64,000 nt of DNA. Source: Salinisphaera sp035690525 (GTDB taxonomy: Bacteria > Pseudomonadota > Gammaproteobacteria > Nevskiales > Salinisphaeraceae). The stretch spans positions 1-64,000 of the forward strand of contig NZ_DASSKM010000085.1 of assembly GCF_035690525.1 (NCBI RefSeq), in the 5' to 3' direction. The position numbers and the translations under genes are program-made. Every line of letters begins with the position of its first letter. Position 1 is the stretch's first letter. Of the stretch, positions 16,340 to 24,675 are shown piece after piece. The notes beneath the pieces were generated by a model that searched no databases, was not told the DNA's origin, and saw only the letters and a program-made list of their open reading frames with translations.

Positions 16340-17815
16340 ATGACCGCAAAGCGTATGTTCCTGGCCTGGGCGCCAGTCGTCGGCGGCTGGCTCCTGCCAA
16401 TAACCGCCTGGGCGGCCGAGTCGGGCTCGGGCGCCGCCGGCCGCGGTCTCGACTTGACCACGGCCTGGCCGGGGCTGCTGGCGCTGGCGCTGTTCGTGGT
16501 CGCCTATGTGCTGGTCGCGCTCGAGGAATATACCGATCTGCGCAAGTCCAAGCCGGTCATTCTGGCCGCCGGGCTGATCTGGATGCTGATCGCGGCCTAC
16601 GTCCATTTCACCGGGGTTCCGGCCGCGGTGGAAGATGCCCTGACCGAGACCCTGGTCGAGTTCGCCGGGTTGTTTCTGTTTTTGCTGGTGGCGATGACCT
16701 ACGTCAACGCCATGACCGATCGCCATATCTTCGAGGCGCTACGCACCTGGCTCGCGGCGCGCGGCTATTCCTACCGAAAGCTGTTCTGGATCGTCGGTTT
16801 CCTGGCCTTCATCATCTCGCCGGCGATCGACAACCTGACCACGGCTCTGGTGCTTTCGGCCGTGGCGCTGGCCGTGGGCGGCGGCAACAAGCGCTTCATC
16901 TCGCTGGCCTGTATCAACATCGTCGTGGGCGCGAACGCCGGCGGCGCCTTCAGCCCGTTCGGCGACATCACCACGCTGATGGTGTGGCAAACCGGGGTTT
17001 TGAACTTTTTCGAGTTCTTCCGTTTGTTCGTGCCGGCGCTGGTCAATTTCGTGGTGCCGGCGGCGATCATGCAGTTCGCCGTGCCGTCCGGCGCGCCCGA
17101 GGCCAGCGAGGACACGAGCTATGTACGCCGCGGCGGCTATGGCGTGCTGATCGCTTTCGCGGCGACCATCGCCACCGCGGTCATCGGCCACAGCCTGTTC
17201 GATCTGCCGCCTTATCTCGGCATGATGCTGGGCCTGGCCTATCTGCAGCTGCTCATGTATTTCCTCATGAAGACGGCGCTGCGCAAGGATCAGGCGCTGG
17301 CGGCCTATCGCGAAGCCGACGAAATGACCCCGCCCGAACTGATCCGGCACGAGGAGCGCGGCGACTCCGCCGAGCGTTTCAACGTGTTCGGGCACGTGGC
17401 CGAGGCCGAATGGGACACGCTGCTGTTCTTCTACGGCGTGCTGCTGTGCGTCGGCGGGCTGGCGTTTCTCGGTTATCTGTCGGTGCTGGCCAATGCACTG
17501 TACGGTCAAATCGGCGCTACCTGGGCCAATACCGCGATCGGCGTGATGTCGGCGATCGTGGACAATATCCCGATCATGGCGGCGGTGATTCAGATGCATC
17601 CGTCGATGCCGGACGGTCAATGGCTGCTGGTCACGCTCACCGCCGGTGTCGGCGGCAGCCTGCTGTCGATCGGTTCGGCCGCCGGGGTGGCGCTGATGGG
17701 CCAGGCGCGCGGTTACTACACTTTCGTCTCGCACCTGAAATGGAGCTGGGCCGTGGCGCTCGGCTATGCGGCCTCGATCTGGGTCCATATGCTGGTCAAC
17801 GCCGGTATGTTTTAG
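16340..17815 (+). CDS. nhaD: Na+/H+ antiporter NhaD
   Basis: A 491-residue inner-membrane antiporter of the NhaD/ArsB-like ion transporter superfamily that exports sodium in exchange for protons, important in saline or alkaline settings. The first hydrophobic segment looks like a cleavable or signal-anchor helix ending at AWA, and 12 or more helices follow. The conserved SPAIDNLTTALV and NAGGAFSPFGDITTLMVW segments and the late SAIVDNIPIMAA segment are the paired discontinuous motifs of the family. GGGGGA lies 6 bases before the ATG at 16340 and directly abuts the ATG at 16334, so 16340 is chosen. It converges with the HTH gene, overlapping by 4 bp at the stops. Confidence 0.93.
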   Translation: MTAKRMFLAWAPVVGGWLLPITAWAAESGSGAAGRGLDLTTAWPGLLALALFVVAYVLVALEEYTDLRKSKPVILAAGLIWMLIAAYVHFTGVPAAVEDALTETLVEFAGLFLFLLVAMTYVNAMTDRHIFEALRTWLAARGYSYRKLFWIVGFLAFIISPAIDNLTTALVLSAVALAVGGGNKRFISLACINIVVGANAGGAFSPFGDITTLMVWQTGVLNFFEFFRLFVPALVNFVVPAAIMQFAVPSGAPEASEDTSYVRRGGYGVLIAFAATIATAVIGHSLFDLPPYLGMMLGLAYLQLLMYFLMKTALRKDQALAAYREADEMTPPELIRHEERGDSAERFNVFGHVAEAEWDTLLFFYGVLLCVGGLAFLGYLSVLANALYGQIGATWANTAIGVMSAIVDNIPIMAAVIQMHPSMPDGQWLLVTLTAGVGGSLLSIGSAAGVALMGQARGYYTFVSHLKWSWAVALGYAASIWVHMLVNAGMF

Positions 17816-18492
17816 AACGGCTCGTCCTCGTCGCCGGGTTCGCCCGGCGGCGCCGGATCGTGCCCCCGGCCGGGCGGCGGATCGGCTTCGAAGCGGCCGG
17901 CGCGCAGCGCCATCGCGGTCTCCATCGAGCTCTTGCAGAACGCCAGCACTTGGTTGAACTCGGCTTCGGGCAACTGGCGCACCGCGTCGTTGCCGCGGTA
18001 GATGTTCATCCACTTGCGGTCGCGCTCGATCATGGTCGGCAGATGACCGATGCCCCAATCCTCGGCCAGCGCCCATAAACGCGGGTTGAAACCGCGGATC
18101 AGGCTGATCAGGAACGGAATCGGGTCGTTGCGGGCCAGCAGCGAGGTCAGCCGCAGGATGAGTTCGAACGAAACGGTGGCGCTGCCCTGCTCCATCGCCT
18201 GGAGTACGGTCTTGTCTTCCAGATCGAGCGCTTCGGCCAAGCCGTCGAGCGACAGCCCGGCGGTGGTGCGCGCGTCGTGGATCGCCGCGCCCGCGCGCGT
18301 CATCCACGCGCGCTGCTCGGCCGACAGGCGCTTGCGCTGGCTCCGGTCGAGAATGAGAGTGGAGCCGATACGCAGCGTCAGCCCGCCGACACGGCCGGCC
18401 AGCGCGCCGACCGCCTGGCGTGACAGATTGAAAGTCAGGCTGGACACCTGATCAAACAGTCGGGCCCGTGTCGAATCCTCTGCTCGGCCCAT
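17812..18492 (-). CDS. Helix-turn-helix (XRE-like) protein of unknown function
   Basis: A 226-residue protein with an XRE/Cro-type helix-turn-helix at about residues 65-125 (IHDARTTAGLSLDGLAEAL...ATVSFELILRLTSLLARND). A C-terminal helical part contains WALAEDWGIGHLPTMIERDRKW, followed by a Pro/Gly/acidic tail. The C-terminal half recurs in uncharacterised gammaproteobacterial XRE proteins. A perfect AGGAGG ribosome-binding site precedes the ATG. Convergent with nhaD with overlapping stops, so read-through antisense effects between them are possible. The target is unknown. Confidence 0.7.
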   Translation of the reverse strand: MGRAEDSTRARLFDQVSSLTFNLSRQAVGALAGRVGGLTLRIGSTLILDRSQRKRLSAEQRAWMTRAGAAIHDARTTAGLSLDGLAEALDLEDKTVLQAMEQGSATVSFELILRLTSLLARNDPIPFLISLIRGFNPRLWALAEDWGIGHLPTMIERDRKWMNIYRGNDAVRQLPEAEFNQVLAFCKSSMETAMALRAGRFEADPPPGRGHDPAPPGEPGDEDEPF

Positions 18493-18665
18493 GTTCGCCT
18501 CCTGCGATCCCTATCCGTCAAGGTAGTTGTCGCCGGCCGCCTCGTGGTCGAGACGGCCGCTCTCCGAGCATACCGCGATTCGGCGGCCGGCCTCGATCGC
18601 CGGAACAAACCTGCCGGATCAAATCAGTCGCGGTTCAGCCGTCGAAGGGCGGTTTGCGGACCCTA

Positions 18666-20138
18666 TCAATGGTTGGTATCGCGCCCGCCCGCGACGGCGG
18701 CCAGATCGGATACGAACCGCCGATATTCGAGCGTGCGGCGTTCGGCCGCGCGCAGAACAAACGCCGGGTGCACGGTCATGCCCAGGCATCGACCGCGCCA
18801 ATCGATACGCCGGCCGCGATAACGCGTTACCGACACCGGACGCTCGAGCAGCGACATCGCGGCCGTGGCGCCGAGCGCGACCACGATCTCGGGGCGCACA
18901 CGCGCGATCTCGGCCTCCAGCCAGGGGCGGCAGGCGCGCACTTGGTCGTCATCGGGCTTGGCGTGCACACGCGTTTTGCCCAGCGGCGTGAACTTGAAGT
19001 GCTTGACCGCGTTGGTGACATACAGCGACCGCCGGTCCAGCCCGGCGTCGGCCAGGGCGGCGTCGAGCAGGCGTCCGGCCGGGCCGACGAACGGCCGCCC
19101 GGCCAGATCTTCGGCGTCGCCCGGCTGTTCTCCGACCAGCATGATACGGGCGTGTTCCGGTCCTTCGCCGAACACGGTCTGGGTGGCCGGGCCGCATAGC
19201 CCGCAACGGCGACAGCCGGCCGCGCGCAGCGCCAGCTGTTCGAGCGAGCCGGGCGCCGCCGCTTCGGTTTGTCGGGCGAGCCTGGCCCCGGGTGACGCCG
19301 GGGTCGGTCCGCAGCGTAGATCGTCGCGTTCGCGCCGCGCCGCCGTCATCGCGGCGACATCGCGATCCGCGCCGGCGATCAGGCCCGGAATCAGCGCGGC
19401 TTCGGGTAGGTTCTTCCAGTATTTCGCCGGCATTTCGGACATCATCGCTCGAATCTTGACCCGCGCCGGGTTGAAGATGCTGCGGTAGTAGACCCGCCAG
19501 GCATCCTCGGTGACATCGCCGTCCGGCGCCGCTGTCCGGTCGGCGCCCGGCGAAAACCATATATCGCCGCCGCCCTCCCAGTGCGCACAGCGATCGGGCG
19601 TGAGGATCGACCACCGCATGTTCGCGAAACGGCGCTGGAAGAATCCGGCCGCGTATTCAACCACCTCGTGCTCCGGCTCGAACCAGGCGACGTAACGCGG
19701 TTCCTCGAAACCGGGCTCCGCCAGAATACGAAATCGCACAAACGCCTTCATCTTGTGCACATCGCGCTTGACCGCCTTGGCGTAGCGATCCACCCGCGCC
19801 ACGTCGGGATCGCCCACCAGCCTAAGCAGATGCCGCTCGCCGTGGGTAAGCCGCCATAGCAGCCGATACAGCAGCGTCCAACGATCGGCGCTGCGATAAC
19901 AGGCCGCGGCTCGGGCCAGCGTCATAAACTGCCGGGGCACCCGCGGTTCCACGCCGCCGGCCGATACCGGCGGCGGGCTCGCGTGGCGATCGGGCTGCCA
20001 CCAGAGCGCATCCGGCGCCATGCCCGCCTGCCACTGCGCCCGGGCCGCCGCCTGCCAGCCGGCGAAATCGGGCGTGAACACGACCGCGGCGTGGCCGTTT
20101 GCCGTGGCGCGTGTACCGAACAGCGACGCCTGTTCCAT
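18666..20138 (-). CDS. Fused DNA-repair protein: TIGR03915-type domain plus UdgX uracil-DNA glycosylase
   Basis: A 490-residue two-domain protein. The N-terminal part (about 1-270) is of the TIGR03915/DUF4130 type; the C-terminal part (about 290-485) is a UdgX-class family-4-like uracil-DNA glycosylase. The latter has four cysteines that could hold an Fe-S cluster (including CRRCGLC), the GEQPGDAEDLAGRPFVGPAG motif, and TPLGKTRVHAKP, the counterpart of the UdgX loop whose histidine links covalently to the abasic sugar after uracil removal. The His is present. Elsewhere the two parts are often separate genes next to a radical-SAM repair protein, found here at 21727-22998. Last gene of the minus-strand train. 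Confidence 0.88.
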   Translation of the reverse strand: MEQASLFGTRATANGHAAVVFTPDFAGWQAAARAQWQAGMAPDALWWQPDRHASPPPVSAGGVEPRVPRQFMTLARAAACYRSADRWTLLYRLLWRLTHGERHLLRLVGDPDVARVDRYAKAVKRDVHKMKAFVRFRILAEPGFEEPRYVAWFEPEHEVVEYAAGFFQRRFANMRWSILTPDRCAHWEGGGDIWFSPGADRTAAPDGDVTEDAWRVYYRSIFNPARVKIRAMMSEMPAKYWKNLPEAALIPGLIAGADRDVAAMTAARRERDDLRCGPTPASPGARLARQTEAAAPGSLEQLALRAAGCRRCGLCGPATQTVFGEGPEHARIMLVGEQPGDAEDLAGRPFVGPAGRLLDAALADAGLDRRSLYVTNAVKHFKFTPLGKTRVHAKPDDDQVRACRPWLEAEIARVRPEIVVALGATAAMSLLERPVSVTRYRGRRIDWRGRCLGMTVHPAFVLRAAERRTLEYRRFVSDLAAVAGGRDTNH

Positions 20139-20140
20139 GC

Positions 20141-20947
20141 TCAGACACCGAAGCCGACGAGCGCAGCATGCACGAGTAGCGCGACGATGATCGCCCAGCC
20201 GAAGCTGGCCAATGTGCCGATAATCACAATCTCGCTGACCCGGGGCTCACGTGTGTAGCGAAACCGCAGAATCGATTTTGCCGCGATCACGAAACCGATC
20301 GCGTTGAACTGGCCAAGCAGTACGAACAGAAACACCAGCGTACGTTCGAGCCAGCCGATCCAGGCGCCGGCCCCGGGCAGCTGCGGGCTGCCGGTCTTAT
20401 CCTCGCTGGTGGCCCGGTCCTCGCCGGCGACCCGGTCCTCGCCGGCGGCCCGCGCGGAATGAAAACCGAGCATAAGTTGGGCCAGCATTAAATCGCCGGC
20501 CCGGGTCGCCAACCAGAAACCGCCGGCGAGCGCGAAGCCGATCGACAGAAACTGCGCGCTCGAACCGCCCAGCAGAATCGGCCAGAGCCCGGCCGAAAAA
20601 GCATGCGGCCAAAGCACGGCTGCGATGGCGACGAACGTCAGATGCGCGACCTGATCGATCGCGAACAGCCGCAGCGAACCGAACGGCGTCATCGCCGCCC
20701 AGGCCGCGACGCGCGGATGAATTTTGCACGCATCGATGATGCCGTGGGAACCGGCAACAAGCGCCACCGCGGCCCAGGCGCCGAGCGACGCCGCGCCGAG
20801 CGCGAGCGCTGCCGTGATCGCGACGCAGCCGATATGCAGCGCGAAAATCGTCGGCCGGTGCTTGGCCACGACCAGACCACGGGTTTGGAACAGGAAGTCG
20901 GCGAGGACATGCGCGAACACAAGCGCGACGAGGCTTTTTAGCATCAT
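20141..20947 (-). CDS. DUF3307-family membrane protein
   Basis: A 268-residue protein with about seven membrane helices. The opening LVFAHVLADFLFQT is the DUF3307 signature. A hydrophilic loop (about 170-198) contains three degenerate copies of A-G/S-EDR-A/V, from a small DNA repeat at about 20400-20450. DUF3307 genes are frequently paired with SatD-type genes, as here. Function is not established. Its stop lies 2 bp before the UdgX-fusion start, suggesting translational coupling. Confidence 0.8.
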   Translation of the reverse strand: MMLKSLVALVFAHVLADFLFQTRGLVVAKHRPTIFALHIGCVAITAALALGAASLGAWAAVALVAGSHGIIDACKIHPRVAAWAAMTPFGSLRLFAIDQVAHLTFVAIAAVLWPHAFSAGLWPILLGGSSAQFLSIGFALAGGFWLATRAGDLMLAQLMLGFHSARAAGEDRVAGEDRATSEDKTGSPQLPGAGAWIGWLERTLVFLFVLLGQFNAIGFVIAAKSILRFRYTREPRVSEIVIIGTLASFGWAIIVALLVHAALVGFGV

Positions 20948-20986
20948 GGCGCGCTCATTCGCCCGGCCACGCCTGGGCGTATCCAG

Positions 20987-21032
20987 ACAGCCATTTTCGG
21001 CTGTTTATTTAAAAACAGTCGAAAATGGCTGT
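20987..21032 (-). promoter_or_regulatory. Twin operator-like inverted repeats between satD and DUF3307
   Basis: Two 20-base arms (20987-21006 and 21013-21032) are reverse complements with one mismatch. Each arm contains its own dyad, ACAGCC-N6-GGCTGT and ACAGTC-N6-GGCTGT. The layout suggests two binding sites for a dimeric regulator upstream of the DUF3307 gene; the SatD-like protein, with its C-terminal helix-turn-helix, is the natural candidate. It could also fold as an RNA hairpin. Confidence 0.55.
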
Positions 21033-21059
21033 TATGGGCGCCGCCGGCCCGGCATAACC

Positions 21060-21698
21060 TCATGCCCATGCCGATTCGAAAGCCTCGATCGCTTCAAACA
21101 ATGCATGGCCGCCGGCGCGCGTGAAATGCGTCTGAATCGTCTGCGGCTGGACCGACAGCGCGTCGGCCACATCGTTCATCGGCGGCGGCGCCGGGCCGGC
21201 CAGGCGCATGAAAATATCCGCCTGGCGCGCGGTCCAGTGCCGGGAACGTTCGTCGCAAACCGCGAATAGGCCGAGCGCGAGCGCCCGGGCGGCCGACGTA
21301 TCGAAACCGCCTTCGATACGCCAGAGCCGATGTACGCCCAAGGCTTCCAAACCGCGCCCCGAGCGCTCGAACGCCAAGCCGGAGGAGGCGGCCAAACTCG
21401 CCCCGGCCTCGGCGGCGCCGATGCCCACGCCGATACGCGTTTCGCCCCGATCGCAGGCGAGGCGAACCGCCGCCCGGGCGAACAGACAGGCGCGCAGCGC
21501 GTGCGCCGGCGCGTGCAGCCGCATTTGCCAGCCATCGCCGCGAAACCGCTCATAGCGCACGTCGGTCTCGCCCGGCCAGGTGCCCATGCGCGCCGCCATA
21601 TCGGACAGCGCCTGCATGACGGTATCTAGCGCGCGCTCGGATAACGCGGACGATTTCACGATATCGCCGGTCAACACACAGAAAATCGGGTCGGCCAT
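21060..21698 (-). CDS. SatD-like protein with C-terminal helix-turn-helix
   Basis: A 212-residue protein starting ADPIFCVLTGDIVKSS, the typical SatD-family opening. A nucleotide-cyclase-like alpha/beta core follows (RFRGDGWQM, TRIGVGIGAAEAG). A C-terminal helix-turn-helix is seen at about 175-210 (NDVADALSVQPQTIQTHFTRAG). SatD proteins are poorly understood and often neighbour DUF3307, matching this locus. The ATG at 21698 is chosen because an upstream in-frame start would add an unconserved arginine-rich stretch. It follows the radical-SAM gene by 28 bp. Confidence 0.72.
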   Translation of the reverse strand: MADPIFCVLTGDIVKSSALSERALDTVMQALSDMAARMGTWPGETDVRYERFRGDGWQMRLHAPAHALRACLFARAAVRLACDRGETRIGVGIGAAEAGASLAASSGLAFERSGRGLEALGVHRLWRIEGGFDTSAARALALGLFAVCDERSRHWTARQADIFMRLAGPAPPPMNDVADALSVQPQTIQTHFTRAGGHALFEAIEAFESAWA

Positions 21699-21726
21699 AG
21701 CTGCTCGTTCTCCCTGATCGCACGGG

Positions 21727-22998
21727 CTAGAAGTCAAAACTGTGCTGCGCGGCCGCGGGCGGCGCAAATCGCGCGGCGAGCCGTGCGCTGCTCGCCTCGC
21801 CGATGCCCGGGTGATGGTTGGCGCAGACTATGAACGGCATGGCCTTCTTGACCCCGGCCTTGAGCGCGACCAGGTCTTCGAGCCGCACTTTCTGCCAGCG
21901 CCGCAGGGCGAGAATACGGTCGACCGATTTCACGCCGAGCCCCGGTACGCGCAGCAACCGCTCGCGATCGTCACGATTGAGATTCACCGGAAAATAAGCG
22001 CGGTTGCGCAGCGCCCAGCCCAATTTGGGATCGACCTCCAAATCGAGCATACCGGCCGCCGCGTCGTCGCCGGCGGTGATCTCGTCGTGGCGATAGCCAT
22101 AGAAACGAATCAGCCAGTCGGACTGGTACAGCCGGTGCTCGCGGACCAGTGACGTGCGCCGCGCCGGCAGCTTCGCCGAGGCGTCCGGAATCGGCGAGAA
22201 GGCGGAAAAATAGACGCGCTTCAGCCGATACGACGAATACAAATCGGCCGTGGTCGCCAGAATCTCGGCGTCGGTCGACGGCTCGGCGCCGATAATCATC
22301 TGCGTGGACTGGCCGGCCGGCGCGAAGCGCTCGATCGCCGCGGGTTTGGGCCGTGCGCTGGTAATACGCCGGGCGGCGCGGCGCGCCTCGGCCTGCTCTT
22401 CCCGACGGGCGCGAATACGCGCCATCGAGAGTTTGATGGTGCGATGATCCTTCTCCGGCGCGAGCTCGCGCAGTGCGACCCGCGTCGGCAGCTCCACGTT
22501 GATCGACAGACGATCGGCGTATCGCCCCGCTTCGGCCAATAATTCGCCGTCGGCGTCGGGAATGGTCTTGAGATGGATATAGCCACGAAAATCGTGCTCG
22601 ATGCGCAGGCAGCGCGCGACCTCGACCAACCGGGCCATGGTGTAGTCGGCGGTCTGGATCACGCCCGAGGACAGAAACAGCCCCTCGATATAGTTGCGTT
22701 TATAGAAATCCAGGGTCAGATCGACCACTTCCTTGGGCGTGAATCGCGCCCGGCGCACGTTCGACGAGTTGCGGTTGATGCAGTAGCTGCATTCGTAGAT
22801 ACAGAAATTGGTCAACAGAATTTTGAGCAGCGAGATACAGCGGCCGTCCGGGGCGTACGCATGGCAGATACCCGAGCCCCCGGCCGAACCGACCCCGCGC
22901 CCGCCGAGCGACGAACGCGATGCGGTACCGCTCGAGGCACAGGACGCGTCGTATTTGGCGGCGTCCGCGAGAATCGCCAGTTTTTCGATCGTCTCCAT
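21727..22998 (-). CDS. Putative DNA modification/repair radical-SAM protein (TIGR03916 type)
   Basis: A 423-residue radical-SAM enzyme with the cluster motif CIYECSYC (C-x3-C-x2-C) at about residues 69-76. The C-terminal helix-hairpin-helix region (RVPGLGVKSVDRILALR) suggests DNA binding. This family occurs with UdgX-type glycosylases and the TIGR03915 domain, and both are found fused at 18666-20138. The chemistry is unknown; a role in repair of a specific base lesion is inferred from linkage. The start codon lies one base after a LexA-type box (23000-23015), so it is probably DNA-damage inducible and heads the minus-strand train. Confidence 0.9.
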   Translation of the reverse strand: METIEKLAILADAAKYDASCASSGTASRSSLGGRGVGSAGGSGICHAYAPDGRCISLLKILLTNFCIYECSYCINRNSSNVRRARFTPKEVVDLTLDFYKRNYIEGLFLSSGVIQTADYTMARLVEVARCLRIEHDFRGYIHLKTIPDADGELLAEAGRYADRLSINVELPTRVALRELAPEKDHRTIKLSMARIRARREEQAEARRAARRITSARPKPAAIERFAPAGQSTQMIIGAEPSTDAEILATTADLYSSYRLKRVYFSAFSPIPDASAKLPARRTSLVREHRLYQSDWLIRFYGYRHDEITAGDDAAAGMLDLEVDPKLGWALRNRAYFPVNLNRDDRERLLRVPGLGVKSVDRILALRRWQKVRLEDLVALKAGVKKAMPFIVCANHHPGIGEASSARLAARFAPPAAAQHSFDF

Positions 22999-22999
22999 A

Positions 23000-23015
23000 C
23001 TGTCTATTTATACAG
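23000..23015 (-). promoter_or_regulatory. LexA (SOS) box upstream of the radical-SAM gene
   Basis: On the minus strand CTGTATAAATAGACAG fits the gammaproteobacterial LexA operator CTGT-N8-ACAG with an AT-rich centre and a following TA, close to the E. coli consensus. It ends one base before the ATG, where bound repressor would block initiation or early elongation. Confidence 0.75.
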
Positions 23016-23109
23016 CTTTTTAGCGATCGGATGCACCCCTTCGTCCCGGGCTTGCCGCAATCGCCCACCTGTACCAGCATGAAGCCATTCATCCGCGCCG
23101 ATCGTCGCG

Positions 23110-23535
23110 ATGCTGCGTATTTCCAATACCGTCGTTCTGGGGGAACACGAGATCGAATGGTGGGCCGTGCGCGCGCAAGGCGCGGGCGGACAAAAGGTCA
23201 ACAAGACCAATTCGGCCGTACACCTGCGTTTCGCGATCCAGACATCGTCGCTGCCCGAGGTTTACAAGACCCGGCTGATGGGGCGTGCGGGCGCCGATCA
23301 GCGTTTTACGCGCGACGGCACAATCGTGATCAAGGCCCAGCAGTATCGAAGCCGGGAAGCCAATTTGGAGGATGCGCGCCGACGGCTGGCCGCGATCGTG
23401 GCCGCCGCCGGCCGGACACCGAAAAAACGCCGGCCGACCCGGCCGTCGAAGGCGGCCCGCCGCAAACGCACCGACGACAAAAAGCGCCGCGGCCGGCTCA
23501 AGGTGCTGCGCGGCCGGGGAAGATCTTCGGACTAG
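23110..23535 (+). CDS. arfB: Alternative ribosome-rescue factor / peptidyl-tRNA hydrolase ArfB
   Basis: A 141-residue protein of the ArfB (YaeJ) family, which releases peptides from ribosomes stalled on truncated mRNA. The catalytic GGQ lies in AQGAGGQKVNKTNSAVHL, and the basic C-terminal tail (RPSKAARRKRTDDKKRRG), which fills the empty mRNA channel, is present. Length matches E. coli ArfB (140). It converges with the AraC-family gene with a 4-bp overlap of coding ends. Confidence 0.94.
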   Translation: MLRISNTVVLGEHEIEWWAVRAQGAGGQKVNKTNSAVHLRFAIQTSSLPEVYKTRLMGRAGADQRFTRDGTIVIKAQQYRSREANLEDARRRLAAIVAAAGRTPKKRRPTRPSKAARRKRTDDKKRRGRLKVLRGRGRSSD

Positions 23536-24482
23536 GAGGCGATCGACTCGTCGACCGCGTCGGCCCCGAACCCGTGATCGTGGGTCGGCGCGACGCCGAA
23601 ATAGCGTTTGTACTCGCGCGAAAACTGGGACGCGCTCTGGTAGCCGACCGCGCTGGCCGCGCCGCTGACGTTGGCCGCGTTCCGAATCAGCAGATCGCGC
23701 GCCCGCAACAGGCGGATACGCTTCTGGTATTGCAGCGGCGAGATCCGCGTGAGTTGCTTGAAGTGGGCATGGAAGCTCGACACGCTCATATGCGCGCGCG
23801 CCGCGAGCGCGGGCACCGACAGCGGTAACGCATAATCGGCGCGCAACGTCTCGATCGCTCCGCCGATCCGCGCGTAGGCGCCCTGGGATTGGAGCAACTG
23901 GCGCAGCAGATGCCCCTGCGGCCCGCGCAGGGCCTCGAAGATCACTTCGCGAATTCGGGCATGGCCGAGCGCCCGCACAGCCGCCGGATCATCCAGGCAA
24001 TCAAGCAACCGCTCCAACGCCTCGCCGATGGCGCCGTCGAGCGTCACCGCGGCCATGGGCAAGGTGTCCGCGGCGTGCGCAATGTCCCGGCCGGCCTCGA
24101 CCGGACCCACGGCGCCCGCGAGTTCGGCCAGCAGTTCGGGCGCGATACGCAGCGCGGCGCCCAGCAACGGCTCGTCGGCCGAGCCGCCGGTTTCGCACTC
24201 GAACGGCAAGGGCATCGCCTGCACCAGGTAATGACCGGCGCCGTAGCGAATCACGCGGTCGTCGATAAACCCGGTTTTTTCGCCCTGAACGATGAAGATG
24301 AGCCCCGGTTCGTACACGATCGGCTCGCGTGCGCGCCGGCAGTGCGACGCCACCAGCGACAGTGCATGCAGCGCCGTGTCGTTGAAGCCGTCATGGCGTA
24401 TATGGCGTTCGATCGTTCGGACCATGCGGCCGTGTAACGCCGAATCGGACCTTCTTGTCTGCCGGATCGTCTGCTCGGTCAT
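23532..24482 (-). CDS. AraC-family transcriptional regulator
   Basis: A 316-residue regulator. An N-terminal cupin-type sensor of the AraC_N class (VYEPGLIFIVQGEKTG...YLVQAMPLPFECET) precedes two C-terminal helix-turn-helix motifs, including MSVSSFHAHFKQLT and VGYQSASQFSREYKRYFG. This subfamily commonly controls an adjacent oxidoreductase gene, and a zinc alcohol dehydrogenase is divergently placed here, so it is the likely regulator of that gene. Starts at 24509 or the GTG at 24521 are possible; none has a strong ribosome-binding site. The inducer is unknown. Confidence 0.87.
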   Translation of the reverse strand: MTEQTIRQTRRSDSALHGRMVRTIERHIRHDGFNDTALHALSLVASHCRRAREPIVYEPGLIFIVQGEKTGFIDDRVIRYGAGHYLVQAMPLPFECETGGSADEPLLGAALRIAPELLAELAGAVGPVEAGRDIAHAADTLPMAAVTLDGAIGEALERLLDCLDDPAAVRALGHARIREVIFEALRGPQGHLLRQLLQSQGAYARIGGAIETLRADYALPLSVPALAARAHMSVSSFHAHFKQLTRISPLQYQKRIRLLRARDLLIRNAANVSGAASAVGYQSASQFSREYKRYFGVAPTHDHGFGADAVDESIAS

Positions 24483-24675
24483 CACGAAGCCGTACTGCTG
24501 AACAGGCATACAATTGTGCACGAACTCGCCCCGGTTACCGCGCCTACGCCGCCGTCTTTCATAGTTTCGGGCATAAACAAGCCAGAAACGCCTATGGTTT
24601 CAACCGGCCGGCGAACCCATCCTGAATATCGACGGCAGGCCGGCGCCTGCACTCATCCGATGCAAAGGAGACCCC

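Noticed and set aside
21001..21018. CTGT...ACAG spacing near the satD/DUF3307 dyads as a second LexA box
   Set aside because: The half-sites are separated by 10 bases, not the 8 needed for the LexA operator. They belong to the larger inverted repeat.
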